DNA of 64,000 nt from Verrucomicrobium sp. (GTDB lineage Bacteria > Verrucomicrobiota > Verrucomicrobiia > Methylacidiphilales > UBA1321): the NCBI GenBank assembly GCA_017849585.1, contig JAFIGT010000030.1:155620-219619 (forward strand). The letters are read 5' to 3'. Below, one piece after another: positions 1 through 8,505 of the stretch. How positions within the stretch are numbered: the stretch's first letter is position 1; each line of letters begins with the position of its first letter. Below the pieces are notes generated by a model, which did not search any database, was not told the origin of the DNA, and saw only the letters and a program-made list of their open reading frames with translations. The translations under genes and the position numbers were made by a program.

Positions 1-1
1 C

Positions 2-2920
2 AAGCAGAATTACCCCCTCCCCAAAGACCTGAAGGAATACCCTATTGGCGGCGGTCCGGTGAAATTCATCGAAATTCCAACCGACACCGGGACGTTGCGC
101 ATTACCGGTGCACTCAAAGTTCTCGTGGCCGACGCGCGCGCATTCAAGGGCAATAACTACCAGCTCATCATCGAACCGGAAGCCGCTCCGGCCGATCCAT
201 TCGTGCGCAAGATCGCCGTGGATCTCTCCTTTCAGCCACATCGCTTCGACACGGTGAGTCTCGCCCCTTCGGCAAACATGGGATTTGCGGATGAAGTCGC
301 CGGTGATGGTCGCGGCGGTTGGACCGACCAAGGCAAAGACCACGATTTGAGCGCACTGGAACCGGGCCGCCGTCTCTTTGGCAACGTTCTTTTCGACGTG
401 ACAGATCCCAAGCAAAACAACGGGCGCTCCTGTCTCGTTTTCGCGGGACCGCAACTCATCGCTGGAATCAAGGAAGCCACCTTCGATTTGAAGTCGGCTC
501 CCTATCGCACTTTTTTCATCATGCACGCCTTTGCGTGGGATCAGAAAGACAAGGCAGAACTGGGTCGCCTGATCTTCACATTCACCGATGGCACCACGAC
601 AGAATTCCCCGTACGCGCCGCGGAGGAAGCCACCAACTGGACCGTAGGCTCTGACACGCCGAATGGCCCGATCGTCTGGAAAGGCAAGACCCCCTCGGGC
701 GATCGCATCGGATTGAATATGTCGCGCTTTATCCTGCCGGGAAAACCCCTCAAGAACGTGCAGATCAAAGGCTCCGGCTCGGCGGTCTGGCTGGTCGTCG
801 GCGCAACCGGAAGCCTCGACGCTGTCCCGATGGCAGCGAATCTCGTGACGAAACCCTTGGTGTATGAGGAAGACAAGGTCTGGAAGATCTTCTCGTTCGA
901 AAAAGATGTCGAGCCGGGATCAATTCTCGACTTTAGCGGCAACCTCGATGCACCCGCAGGCAAATACGGTTTTCTCCAATCCCGCAACGGCCGTCTCTAC
1001 TTCGAGAAGAAACCCGAAAAGCGGGTGCGACTCCTCGGCACCAACCTTGTTTTTGCCGCCAACTTCGTGGACAAAGCGCTCGCCGACCGGCTGGCCAAGC
1101 GGCTTGCGGCGCAAGGCTACAACACCGTTCGCATCCATCACTATGACGGGCTGCTGCTCAACAAGAATCCGAAGAACAGCTACGATATTAATTTGGAGCA
1201 ACTGGATAAACTCGACTACCTGATCGCCGCCTGCAAGAAGGAAGGCCTCTACATCAGCATCGACTTGTATACCACCCGCCCCTTTCCCGCGGGCGAGCTT
1301 GCGGAGATCAAGGAGCAAATCACCCAGGGAGTAAAAGCCGCCATTGCGATTTCCCCTTCCGCCATGAAATCGTGGCAGGAATTCGCCACGCTCTTCCTCA
1401 AGCACAAGAATCCCTACACCGGACTGACTCTGGGTGAAGACCCGGCGCTGGTTGGGATCAATCCACTCAATGAAAATGTCCACTCGGTCTTTTGGAACAA
1501 CGACCCCAACGTGGCCGCGTATTTTCAGGAGAAGTTCACGGAACATCTGAAAAAAATCGGCAAGGAGAACGTGAACGCCGATGAGCGCTCCCTGCTCTTT
1601 GCCCGTTTCCTGTCGGACTTGCAGATCAAAACCCAAGCAGAGATCCGCGATTTTCTCCGCAAGAATATCGGCACGAAGTCCATTCTCACCGATGTAAGCC
1701 ATCGCGAATACAAGCCGCTGACCATTGCTCGGGAACCGCTCGACTACGTTGATGTGCATCGCTATTGGGATCACCCTAAATTTGTCGGTGCGCAATGGCG
1801 ACTCCCCTACCTGTACGAGTGCGAATCGGCACTAACGCAGTTGGTGAAGACACCGCGAGAAGTGTTCCCAGCCCGGTTGCCGAATCATCCGTTCATGATG
1901 ACCGAGTTCCAGTTCGTCTACCCGAATCCGTATCGCGCCGAAGCCGGTCCGATCATGGGTGCCTATGCCGCCTTTCAGGATTGGGACGGCTTGATGCGGT
2001 TTGATTACGCTGGCGACGCCGCCTCGATCACGGATACAGCGCCCATTCGCGGATTCTCCACGGTGAATGATCCGCTTCACATCTTGGGAGAACGACTCGT
2101 CTCATTGCTATTCGTCCGCGAAGATGTGAAGCCCACGCAGAATCTGGTGCTCTATCACATCGATCCGGAGAAGACCTTTGCCAATGCCGACGGCATCGGA
2201 TCATTCTCGCAGGATTACTCCAAGATCGGGCTGGTCACCGGTCTCGGCTCCACCTCGCTGACGAAGCCGGTCGCGACCGGGAAGACGATTCTCGCCACGG
2301 TCGAACCCAAGGGCTCGACGGAGGATAATAAAACCGTATTTGCGGAAAGCGCCGATCTGCTCGACCGGCTCGTGAAGGCGGGACGCATTCCGGCCTCGTG
2401 CGTCGAGGGGAAAATTCTTCACTCGGATACGGGCGAGATCACGCTCGATACGGAAAAGGCTTCGCTGTCAGTCGTCACGCCGAATACGGAAGCCTACGTT
2501 CTGCGGCAAACCGGTTCTCTTTCCGGTGCCGTTGCGACCGTCCAAGCCAACGGTCAGGTCGTGATTTCGATCTCCGCCATGGACGGTCAACCGCTCGCAA
2601 AGAGTCAGAGGATGCTCATCCTGCACCTCACCGACATCAAAAATACCGGTACCACCTTCCGCAATCAGGATGGCCGCATTCTGGAAGCTTGGGGCAAAGC
2701 ACCGCTTTTGATCCGCTCGCAAAGCGATACGCTTTCGCTCAAGCTCAAAGCCCCGGCTGGAAAATCCTACACCTTGTGGGCGGTCGGCATTAACGGAAAA
2801 CGGCTCTGGAAAGTTCCCGTGCAAAGCAGCGGAGAAGGACTCACCTGCAAGCTGGAGACCGTCTCGAAAGACGGCCCGGCAATGGCCTACGAGTTGATCG
2901 CGGATACCACGACGCCCTGA
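2..2920 (+). CDS. Large TIM-barrel glycoside hydrolase (GH5-like), 5' truncated by window edge
   Basis: The frame is open to the left edge. A GTG lies at 59, but the codons before it (2-58) read as ordinary protein, so the true start is upstream of the window. About 970 residues are visible. The first 320 or so look like beta-sandwich modules. A TIM-barrel glycosidase domain follows, opening near 'RLLGTNLVFAANFVDKALAD' and 'YNTVRIHHYDG'. A likely acid/base Glu lies in 'GINPLNENV' and a likely nucleophile Glu in 'FMMTEFQFVYP', the layout of clan GH-A enzymes. A C-terminal beta-rich domain ends the protein. Substrate cannot be read from the sequence. Such long multidomain cellulase-like proteins are common in Verrucomicrobiota. 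Family-level assignment is moderate and the general call is good. Confidence 0.75.
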   Translation, partial: KQNYPLPKDLKEYPIGGGPVKFIEIPTDTGTLRITGALKVLVADARAFKGNNYQLIIEPEAAPADPFVRKIAVDLSFQPHRFDTVSLAPSANMGFADEVAGDGRGGWTDQGKDHDLSALEPGRRLFGNVLFDVTDPKQNNGRSCLVFAGPQLIAGIKEATFDLKSAPYRTFFIMHAFAWDQKDKAELGRLIFTFTDGTTTEFPVRAAEEATNWTVGSDTPNGPIVWKGKTPSGDRIGLNMSRFILPGKPLKNVQIKGSGSAVWLVVGATGSLDAVPMAANLVTKPLVYEEDKVWKIFSFEKDVEPGSILDFSGNLDAPAGKYGFLQSRNGRLYFEKKPEKRVRLLGTNLVFAANFVDKALADRLAKRLAAQGYNTVRIHHYDGLLLNKNPKNSYDINLEQLDKLDYLIAACKKEGLYISIDLYTTRPFPAGELAEIKEQITQGVKAAIAISPSAMKSWQEFATLFLKHKNPYTGLTLGEDPALVGINPLNENVHSVFWNNDPNVAAYFQEKFTEHLKKIGKENVNADERSLLFARFLSDLQIKTQAEIRDFLRKNIGTKSILTDVSHREYKPLTIAREPLDYVDVHRYWDHPKFVGAQWRLPYLYECESALTQLVKTPREVFPARLPNHPFMMTEFQFVYPNPYRAEAGPIMGAYAAFQDWDGLMRFDYAGDAASITDTAPIRGFSTVNDPLHILGERLVSLLFVREDVKPTQNLVLYHIDPEKTFANADGIGSFSQDYSKIGLVTGLGSTSLTKPVATGKTILATVEPKGSTEDNKTVFAESADLLDRLVKAGRIPASCVEGKILHSDTGEITLDTEKASLSVVTPNTEAYVLRQTGSLSGAVATVQANGQVVISISAMDGQPLAKSQRMLILHLTDIKNTGTTFRNQDGRILEAWGKAPLLIRSQSDTLSLKLKAPAGKSYTLWAVGINGKRLWKVPVQSSGEGLTCKLETVSKDGPAMAYELIADTTTP

Positions 2921-2935
2921 GCTTTTCTTCCACCA

Positions 2936-2964
2936 GACGGCATGCTATCTTTCAGCATGCCGTC
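2936..2964 (+). terminator. Perfect 11-bp hairpin after the glycosidase gene
   Basis: Arms GACGGCATGCT (2936-2946) and AGCATGCCGTC (2954-2964) are exact reverse complements around a 7-nt loop. The hairpin starts 16 nt after the glycosidase stop, as a terminator would. There is no long T run after it, only a GTTTG. It also contains both candidate ATG codons of the next gene, so it could act on translation of that gene. Confidence 0.5.
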
Positions 2965-3283
2965 GTCCACGTTTGTCAGTGAAGCGCTCACCCCCCTGAA
3001 TGCGAGTTTCGACACACATCGCATGGCGCAAGGCGAGCCGGGCATGCCTCACCAATTTCGCTGGCGCAAGCAGGAGTGGGAAGTGGCGGAAGTGCTCGAG
3101 ACGTGGCGCGAGCATGGAGATTGCACGCATGGCAGCGGCGAACGTTATGTGCGCAAGCACGGTTACCGGATTCGTACGACGACGGGCCTCGTGCTCAAGA
3201 TCTATTTCCAACGCAAGTACGGCAAAACCCAGCGTAAGGAAGTTTCGCGCTGGTGGGTCTTTTCAATCGAATCCGAAAGCTAA
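2957..3283 (+). CDS. Small DUF6504-like protein
   Basis: About 108 residues with no signal peptide. The pattern 'FVSEALTPL...F' followed by 'PHQFRWRKQEWEVAEVLETW' and a C-terminal 'YRIRTTTGLVLKIYF' resembles DUF6504 proteins, small cytoplasmic proteins of unknown role with a conserved F-x-W-R core. Two in-frame ATGs exist, at 2942 and 2957. I chose 2957 because family members begin close to the 'FVSE' segment. Neither has a convincing Shine-Dalgarno sequence, and both sit inside a perfect hairpin. The gene stands alone, tail to tail with the deacetylase (a 4-nt overlap at 3280-3283). Function unknown. Confidence 0.6.
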   Translation: MPSSTFVSEALTPLNASFDTHRMAQGEPGMPHQFRWRKQEWEVAEVLETWREHGDCTHGSGERYVRKHGYRIRTTTGLVLKIYFQRKYGKTQRKEVSRWWVFSIESES

Positions 3284-3945
3284 CGAAGATCCCTCAACGC
3301 GATACCGCGAATCCCCTGCACTTTCAGATGGCGCATCATTTTCTCGAACACGGCAGGCGGCGTATCGACCCACGGATGATTGATATCCGGCACACCGTGG
3401 AAAGTATAGACGATCACCTCACCGGGCTGGCGTTGTTCGAGGGCCTGATAAAAGAGCGCTTCCTTTTCGCCGGTGATGACAAAACTCGGAACACTCAGGC
3501 GTGAATCGGTCGCAGGCCGGTAGGGACGGTCGCCGCAAATTCGGGCGAACGTGTAATTCATTCTTGCGAGCACCTGATGCGCCTCATTGGATTCGTTTCC
3601 GCACGGATAGGCAAATGTGGTGGGCCAGGCGATGCCATGCGCCACACACCGCTGCTCGATGGCCTCGATTTCATCCGTCAGAACCTCTTCGCTGACCCGG
3701 TCCGCCAGAACATGGTGAAGGGTATGATTTCCGACTTCAAATCCCACCGCATGCAAGCCAGCGATTTGCTCCCATGTCATGTACTGCCGCTTATCCGTGA
3801 CAAAGTGATCCGTCCCCTCACCGTCATATTCAGCAATGTAAAAGCTCGCACCAAAACCAAGTTCCTGCAGCAAGGGTGCCACAAAGGTGGCGTGATTACT
3901 CACCGCGTCGTCAAAGGTCAGAACCACTACGGAATCGGTATTCAT
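3280..3945 (-). CDS. Polysaccharide deacetylase family protein (NodB-like)
   Basis: The 221-residue protein begins with 'VVLTFDDAVSNHATF', the TFDD motif that supplies the catalytic base and a metal-binding Asp in carbohydrate esterase family 4. It continues with 'VGNHTLHH', the H-x-x-x-H metal-binding motif, and 'FAYPCGNES', matching motif 3. No signal peptide is visible, so it may act in the cytoplasm or be exported by another route. The gene overlaps the upstream OXA-like gene by four nucleotides (ATGA), indicating one transcript. The likely reaction is metal-dependent removal of N- or O-acetyl groups from a polysaccharide or small glycan. The substrate is not known. Confidence 0.85.
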   Translation of the reverse strand: MNTDSVVVLTFDDAVSNHATFVAPLLQELGFGASFYIAEYDGEGTDHFVTDKRQYMTWEQIAGLHAVGFEVGNHTLHHVLADRVSEEVLTDEIEAIEQRCVAHGIAWPTTFAYPCGNESNEAHQVLARMNYTFARICGDRPYRPATDSRLSVPSFVITGEKEALFYQALEQRQPGEVIVYTFHGVPDINHPWVDTPPAVFEKMMRHLKVQGIRGIALRDLR

Positions 3946-4697
3946 TGCGGGATTGCGGTGGGCGCGGGCAAGACGCGTTTGATTTGATCGTAGAAGCGTT
4001 GAATCGCGCGCGAACGATTGGCGTCATCCGCGGTCAGGGTGACCGTGATTACTCGCACCGCACCGCCCGCTTTCACGGCCAGTCCGGAGAACCAATAAGT
4101 TTTCTCATAGGAACCGGTCTTGCCGTAGACATTCACTCCGGCTTCGACCGCAGGCCATGCCATGACGGCCATTAATTGCTTCTGGCTCTCCACAGACACC
4201 GGCAACTTACCCCGGATCAACTTGCGCAGGAACCGATGCTCCTGCAAGGGGGTCACGCGAATGCCGCCACCATGACTCCAATCCTTGCGGTCCTTGGGCA
4301 CTACGGCCGGAATCGTTCCGAACTCGCACCGCCTGGCCATCTCGATCAATTGCTCGTCCGTGAGCTTATCGACGAGTTGGCGGAAGAAGTCATTGCTCGA
4401 ATCTTGCATCGCCTTCTGGAATTTCAACACCTGCGGCTTGGGCGACAGATGCGCGTCCTGACAGGTAAGTTCGGTTTCCGGCGTGGCGATCTTTTGCTCG
4501 AAAACCGTCAGCGCGATGATCATCTTGAAAGTCGACGCCGGACTGAACGCCTTCTCGGCTTCGGTCTCATCGCCGCTGATGTAGGGCACCTCCGCTCCGG
4601 GGATGTCCGAAAGCAACGTCACATCCGCACGCAGGGTTCCCTGCCCGAGGCCCCAAGCCAACAGCAATGTCGCCAGATAAAAGCCAGTCTTGCACAT
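3942..4697 (-). CDS. Secreted class D beta-lactamase-like / penicillin-binding serine hydrolase
   Basis: The 251-residue protein has an N-terminal signal peptide (through 'GQGTLRADV'). The three active-site motifs of serine penicillin-recognising enzymes are in order. 'SPASTFKM' carries the S-x-x-K typical of OXA enzymes, followed by 'MQDSSNDFFRQL' in the S-x-N/V position and 'VYGKTGSY' as the K-T-G box. The STFK context and size match class D beta-lactamases. The second motif reads S-S-N rather than the usual class D S-x-V, and the Y-G-N motif is absent ('EFGTIP' instead). It could be a divergent OXA-like enzyme or a small DD-peptidase-like protein. It shares an operon with a polysaccharide deacetylase, suggesting an envelope role. 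Beta-lactamase activity is not established. Confidence 0.75.
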   Translation of the reverse strand: MCKTGFYLATLLLAWGLGQGTLRADVTLLSDIPGAEVPYISGDETEAEKAFSPASTFKMIIALTVFEQKIATPETELTCQDAHLSPKPQVLKFQKAMQDSSNDFFRQLVDKLTDEQLIEMARRCEFGTIPAVVPKDRKDWSHGGGIRVTPLQEHRFLRKLIRGKLPVSVESQKQLMAVMAWPAVEAGVNVYGKTGSYEKTYWFSGLAVKAGGAVRVITVTLTADDANRSRAIQRFYDQIKRVLPAPTAIPQ

Positions 4698-4723
4698 GTC
4701 GGGAGCATTGAATAAACAGGGAC

Positions 4724-5209
4724 ATGCTGCAAGCGCGCTTTTTGCGGATTTTCTCGCTCCTGCTGGTACTCACCGGCAGTCTCTCAGCCCTCACTGGCCA
4801 GGAAACCTCCAAACCGTTGCCGGTTATAGAAATCAAGGCCGGAGCGGCCACGATACGCGCAGAAGTGGCGCGCACGCCGGAGGAAAAAGCACTCGGCCTG
4901 ATGCACCGCACGCGAATGTCTGACAATGCCGGAATGATCTTCATTCTCGATGGCAAAAGCCGCGCCTCGTTCTGGATGAAGGATACCTCCCTGCCCCTCT
5001 CCATCGCCTTTCTGGATGCGCAAGGTACGATCCTGCAAATCGTGGATTTGCAGCCGTTCGATCAAACCGCCGTGCGCAGTGAAAGCGACCGCGTGGCTTT
5101 TGCACTGGAGATGAACCAGCACTGGTTCTCGCTCAATCGCGTAAAAGCCGGAGACAAGCTCACCCTTGTCGGAAGTAATTGGTCCAAGCTCGCAAATCTG
5201 GGACGTTAA
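4724..5209 (+). CDS. DUF192 family exported protein
   Basis: This 161-residue protein has a signal peptide (residues about 1-26, ending near 'LTGQET') and then a complete DUF192 fold. Its marks are 'VARTPEEKALGLMHRTRM', 'GMIFILD', 'FWMKDTSLPLSIAFLD' and 'FALEMNQHWF'. The family is widespread and uncharacterised, and usually periplasmic or outer-envelope. The gene is divergent from the OXA-like gene, with 26 bp between starts, and overlaps the end of pabC tail to tail by four nucleotides. Family assignment is secure and the function is unknown. Confidence 0.88.
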   Translation: MLQARFLRIFSLLLVLTGSLSALTGQETSKPLPVIEIKAGAATIRAEVARTPEEKALGLMHRTRMSDNAGMIFILDGKSRASFWMKDTSLPLSIAFLDAQGTILQIVDLQPFDQTAVRSESDRVAFALEMNQHWFSLNRVKAGDKLTLVGSNWSKLANLGR

Positions 5210-5907
5210 GTCTGGGCCTTCGCGAACCGCTGCTGCAATTTTCGCGTAATGGTGCCGGTCTTGATCTTGTGCCGTCCCAATTGCCCGACCGGTCGAATAC
5301 CGATCCAGCTATTGGTCAGAAACACCTCGTCGGCCTCTTCGAGATCGCGCAGATCAAACAAACCTTCCTGCACCTTGAGCTGACCGAGAACCCAGGCGCG
5401 CACCACGCCTTCGCGGCAACCCGCTTCGTCCGAGGGCGTATACACTTTCCCATCGGTCACCCAAAAGACATTGCTCATCGCACCGGACGCGATTTCCCCA
5501 TACTCATTCAGCAGCAACGCCTCGTCGGCTTTCACCGATTGCCGCGCCTGCCAGTGCGTGAGATAACTCAAGGTCTTGTAGCGCGCGTCCCAGTTCTCGC
5601 TGCCCACGCGTTGCGGTGCGAGCGTGAGAGAGTAGGCCGCTTTTACCGTGAGCGATTCCGGGTGGAACATCACGTAGCTTTGGTCCGCCTCCACCACCCA
5701 GCGCAGGCGGCCCGATTGCCGTGGCAGTTCACGGCCAGTTTCGCGCAAATCGCCCGACACTTTCAGCCCGAGGGCCTTGGCGGCGACGCGAAGACTCTTC
5801 CAATGTTCCTCAACGAATTCGGCGCGCCCGTTTTTCACCCGAAGCGTTTCAAACACGCCACGCCAGGGAGTAAACCCTGTCGGTAAATTTTCTTTTTTTG
5901 TGCTCAT
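5206..5907 (-). CDS. pabC: Class IV aminotransferase, probable aminodeoxychorismate lyase
   Basis: The 233-residue fold-type IV PLP enzyme shows 'GVFETLRVKNGRAEF' at the N-terminus and 'YGEIASGAMSNVFWVTDGKV' plus 'GCREGVVRAWVLGQL' in the C-terminal half, as in PabC and branched-chain aminotransferases. The position decides the call. Its start overlaps the pabB stop by four nucleotides, so it most likely converts aminodeoxychorismate to p-aminobenzoate for folate synthesis. D-amino-acid or branched-chain aminotransferase activity cannot be excluded from sequence alone. Confidence 0.82.
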   Translation of the reverse strand: MSTKKENLPTGFTPWRGVFETLRVKNGRAEFVEEHWKSLRVAAKALGLKVSGDLRETGRELPRQSGRLRWVVEADQSYVMFHPESLTVKAAYSLTLAPQRVGSENWDARYKTLSYLTHWQARQSVKADEALLLNEYGEIASGAMSNVFWVTDGKVYTPSDEAGCREGVVRAWVLGQLKVQEGLFDLRDLEEADEVFLTNSWIGIRPVGQLGRHKIKTGTITRKLQQRFAKAQT

Positions 5908-7082
5908 GAAAATGTCTTTTCCGATTCCGTCTTGCTTTCGCCTGCGCCACGGCGGTACTCCTCCAGCGCGAGCTGCATGCCTGCAGCTTTGTGCAGTGTC
6001 TCCTCGTATTCACGCGCGGGGATGGAGTCGGCGGTAATGCCCCCGCCCACATGAAAATGCAGTTCGTTCCTTTCCTGGATCAACGTGCGAATGGCGATGG
6101 AAAACGCCGCGTCACCATTGAACCCGAAATAGCCGATTGCCCCGGTATAAATGCCACGCGGACATGGCTCCAATTCCGCAATGATCTCGCAAGCCCGTTT
6201 CTTCGGAGCGCCGGAAATCGAACCGCCGGGGAAACACTCGCGCAGCGCGGCCAGAGGACTGATGCCCGGTCGCAGCATGCCTTCCACAGTCGAGACGAGA
6301 TGAAAGACCTGCGCGTAACGCTCCAGCTTGATCAACTCCGTCACCGCCACGGAGCCGTACTCGCAAACGCGACCGAGGTCATTGCGCTCCAGATCGGTGA
6401 TCATCACCAGCTCCGCGAGCTCCTTCGGGTCGGTCATTAATTCGTACGCGAGCTGCTCGTCGCGGAGCGGATCGCGGCTGCGTGGACGCGTTCCCTTGAT
6501 CGGACGCGTTACGATGTGTTGCCCGCGTATGCAAAGAAAAAGTTCCGGCGAGGAGGAGAGAATCTGCCGTTCACCCGTGTCGAGAAACGCGCCGCCGGGC
6601 GCGGGACTGCGCCAGAGCAATTGCTCAAAGAGCACATAGGGATTCACCTCCATCGGAGCGGAAAACCGTTGTGCGAGATTCACCTGATAGATGTCGCCCG
6701 CCGTGATGTACTCCTGCGCGCGACACACCATGCGTTCGAATTCTGCGCGGGTGAAATTGCTGCGCCATGCGGCACTCTCGTTACACGGCAGCTCCCGCTC
6801 CGCTTGCTGACGCCGCTGCAACCAGAGGTCGTTCGGTTTTTCTCCGGCAGCCGCGATCATCTCAGGAAAAAAACCAAACCAGTAATCTCCCTCGTAGGTG
6901 AAGTAGCCGACCGCCGCGCCACGCGGATGCGTGGAATCAAGCGACGGCTGACGATAACGCGCCAGCGCCGCTTCCAGTCGGTCCCACTCCTGCCACGTGC
7001 CCGTGACAATCTCCACGGGATCGGACGCCTGCAGAATGCGTCCGGGTTCGTCCCAGGAGTTAAGTGATATGAATGGATTCAC
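5904..7082 (-). CDS. pabB: Aminodeoxychorismate synthase component I
   Basis: The 392-residue chorismate-utilising enzyme carries 'VTRPIKGTRPR'. The lysine in P-I-K-G-T is the nucleophile that marks PabB, where anthranilate synthase has Ala. Other family signatures are 'VMITDLERNDLGRVC', 'LRECFPGGSISGAPKKRA' and 'FHVGGGITADSIPAREYEE'. It makes 4-amino-4-deoxychorismate from chorismate and ammonia, with a glutaminase partner (PabA) not present in the window. It lies 20 bp downstream of the M16 peptidase gene and overlaps pabC, so the three are probably co-transcribed. Confidence 0.9.
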   Translation of the reverse strand: MNPFISLNSWDEPGRILQASDPVEIVTGTWQEWDRLEAALARYRQPSLDSTHPRGAAVGYFTYEGDYWFGFFPEMIAAAGEKPNDLWLQRRQQAERELPCNESAAWRSNFTRAEFERMVCRAQEYITAGDIYQVNLAQRFSAPMEVNPYVLFEQLLWRSPAPGGAFLDTGERQILSSSPELFLCIRGQHIVTRPIKGTRPRSRDPLRDEQLAYELMTDPKELAELVMITDLERNDLGRVCEYGSVAVTELIKLERYAQVFHLVSTVEGMLRPGISPLAALRECFPGGSISGAPKKRACEIIAELEPCPRGIYTGAIGYFGFNGDAAFSIAIRTLIQERNELHFHVGGGITADSIPAREYEETLHKAAGMQLALEEYRRGAGESKTESEKTFS

Positions 7083-7102
7083 AACAGGTCTAATGCGGGG
7101 CG

Positions 7103-8368
7103 CTAGAAATGTGTCAAGGCACGGATCGATTCGGTTTCCGCGACGGGACTGACCACCGCCACGTTCAGTCGGGAATCCTGCACCAGCACCTGTGCAATGG
7201 CTTTGATTTGAGTCGCCGTCACGCTTTCAATCTTTTCCGCCACCTTGGACGGATCGATTACCTTGCCATGAGAGATGGCGTGTTCGCCCATCCACATCAT
7301 TTGATTCGTCGTGCTTTCGAGACTGAGCGCCATCTGGCCGAGCGTGTATTCCTTGGCGCGCGTGAGTTCCTCGGCAGTCGGGCCTTTCGCGGCAAATTGC
7401 TTCACCGATTTCAGCGCGAGAGTCAGCGCCTTCGAGAGTTTGCCGTTTTCGACCCCAGCGGAAATGCCGAAACAGCCCGTATCGTGTAGGTAGGAAACCG
7501 TCGACTGAATGGAATACGCCAACCCATGTTTCTCGCGGATTTCCTGAAAGAGACGCGAACTCATGTTCTCACCGAGAATCACGCTCATCAGTCGCACCGC
7601 GAAACGTTGCGGATCGTGACGCGAAACACTGCGCAAACCGATGGCGATATGCGATTGCTCAATGGGCTTGCGCACCACCTCCACCCGAGGCGCGCGTTGC
7701 TTGGTCAGCACCGGCGAGGCCTTGGCGGGGCGACCGGCCTGCAGTCGCTTAAGCAACGGTCCAAGCACGGCTTTCGCTTGCGCGGGGCTGACCTTGCCCG
7801 CAATGGAAATCCAGAGATTGCCCGCATGATAATGTTTCTGCCGGTAATCCATCAGATCGGCGCGGCTCATGCGTTCAACGTGCTTGACCGTGCCCGCAAG
7901 CGGACGGCCGAGCGGATGTCCGGCCCAAAGCAAGGCGTTGAGTTTTTCCTGCGCCACTTGCTGCGGCTGATCCTCATACATGCGGATCTCCTCGCAAATC
8001 ACGCCGCGCTCGCGCTCGATTTCCTCCGGCGGGAATGTCGAATTTACCAGCATGTCGAGCAAGACGTCGCATAAGCGCGGGAAATGACGTGCCGCAGCTT
8101 TGGCGAAATAACAGGTCATTTCCTCGGCCGTAAAAGCATTCAGGTAACCTCCCACCCCTTCGACCGCTTCCGAAATTTCGCGAGCGGAACGGCGGCGCGT
8201 GCCCTTAAAGATCATGTGCTCAATGAAATGGGAAACCCCGCTGAGTCGCTCGGGCTCGTGGCGGCCACCCACCCCAAACCAAAGCCCCACCGACACACTC
8301 TCGACCTGCGGCATCTCCGCAACGGCCAACCCGGCGCCGCACGGCAACTTTTCAACGGAAAACATCAT
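7103..8368 (-). CDS. M16 family zinc metallopeptidase (processing-peptidase type)
   Basis: The 421-residue protein has the inverted zinc motif H-x-x-E-H in 'GVSHFIEHMIFKGT' and a distal metal-ligand Glu in 'RGVICEEIRMYEDQP'. The C-terminal M16 half has 'GLAYSIQSTVSYLHDTG', which binds substrate. No signal peptide is present. Length matches the bacterial PqqL/mitochondrial-processing-peptidase-like group. Two adjacent ATGs (8368 and 8365) are equally possible starts. It is first of a minus-strand run with pabB and pabC, and that pairing has no obvious functional logic. The family call is secure and the substrate is unknown. Confidence 0.9.
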   Translation of the reverse strand: MMFSVEKLPCGAGLAVAEMPQVESVSVGLWFGVGGRHEPERLSGVSHFIEHMIFKGTRRRSAREISEAVEGVGGYLNAFTAEEMTCYFAKAAARHFPRLCDVLLDMLVNSTFPPEEIERERGVICEEIRMYEDQPQQVAQEKLNALLWAGHPLGRPLAGTVKHVERMSRADLMDYRQKHYHAGNLWISIAGKVSPAQAKAVLGPLLKRLQAGRPAKASPVLTKQRAPRVEVVRKPIEQSHIAIGLRSVSRHDPQRFAVRLMSVILGENMSSRLFQEIREKHGLAYSIQSTVSYLHDTGCFGISAGVENGKLSKALTLALKSVKQFAAKGPTAEELTRAKEYTLGQMALSLESTTNQMMWMGEHAISHGKVIDPSKVAEKIESVTATQIKAIAQVLVQDSRLNVAVVSPVAETESIRALTHF

Positions 8369-8505
8369 GACGCATTGTCGTTTGACGTTTGCCCCATGTC
8401 AAACTTGCAGACTTTCAACCATGTCCAGCGATCGGATAAATTTTTTACGAGAGAAGTGCATTTCGGTTCTTGCGCTGCGCGATGAACGTGACATTTTGAA
8501 GCTCT

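Noticed and set aside
8380..8404. GTTTGAC/GTCAAAC inverted repeat between the M16 and dgt genes
   Set aside because: Short arms with an 11-nt spacer; it could be chance and no promoter alignment supports an operator.
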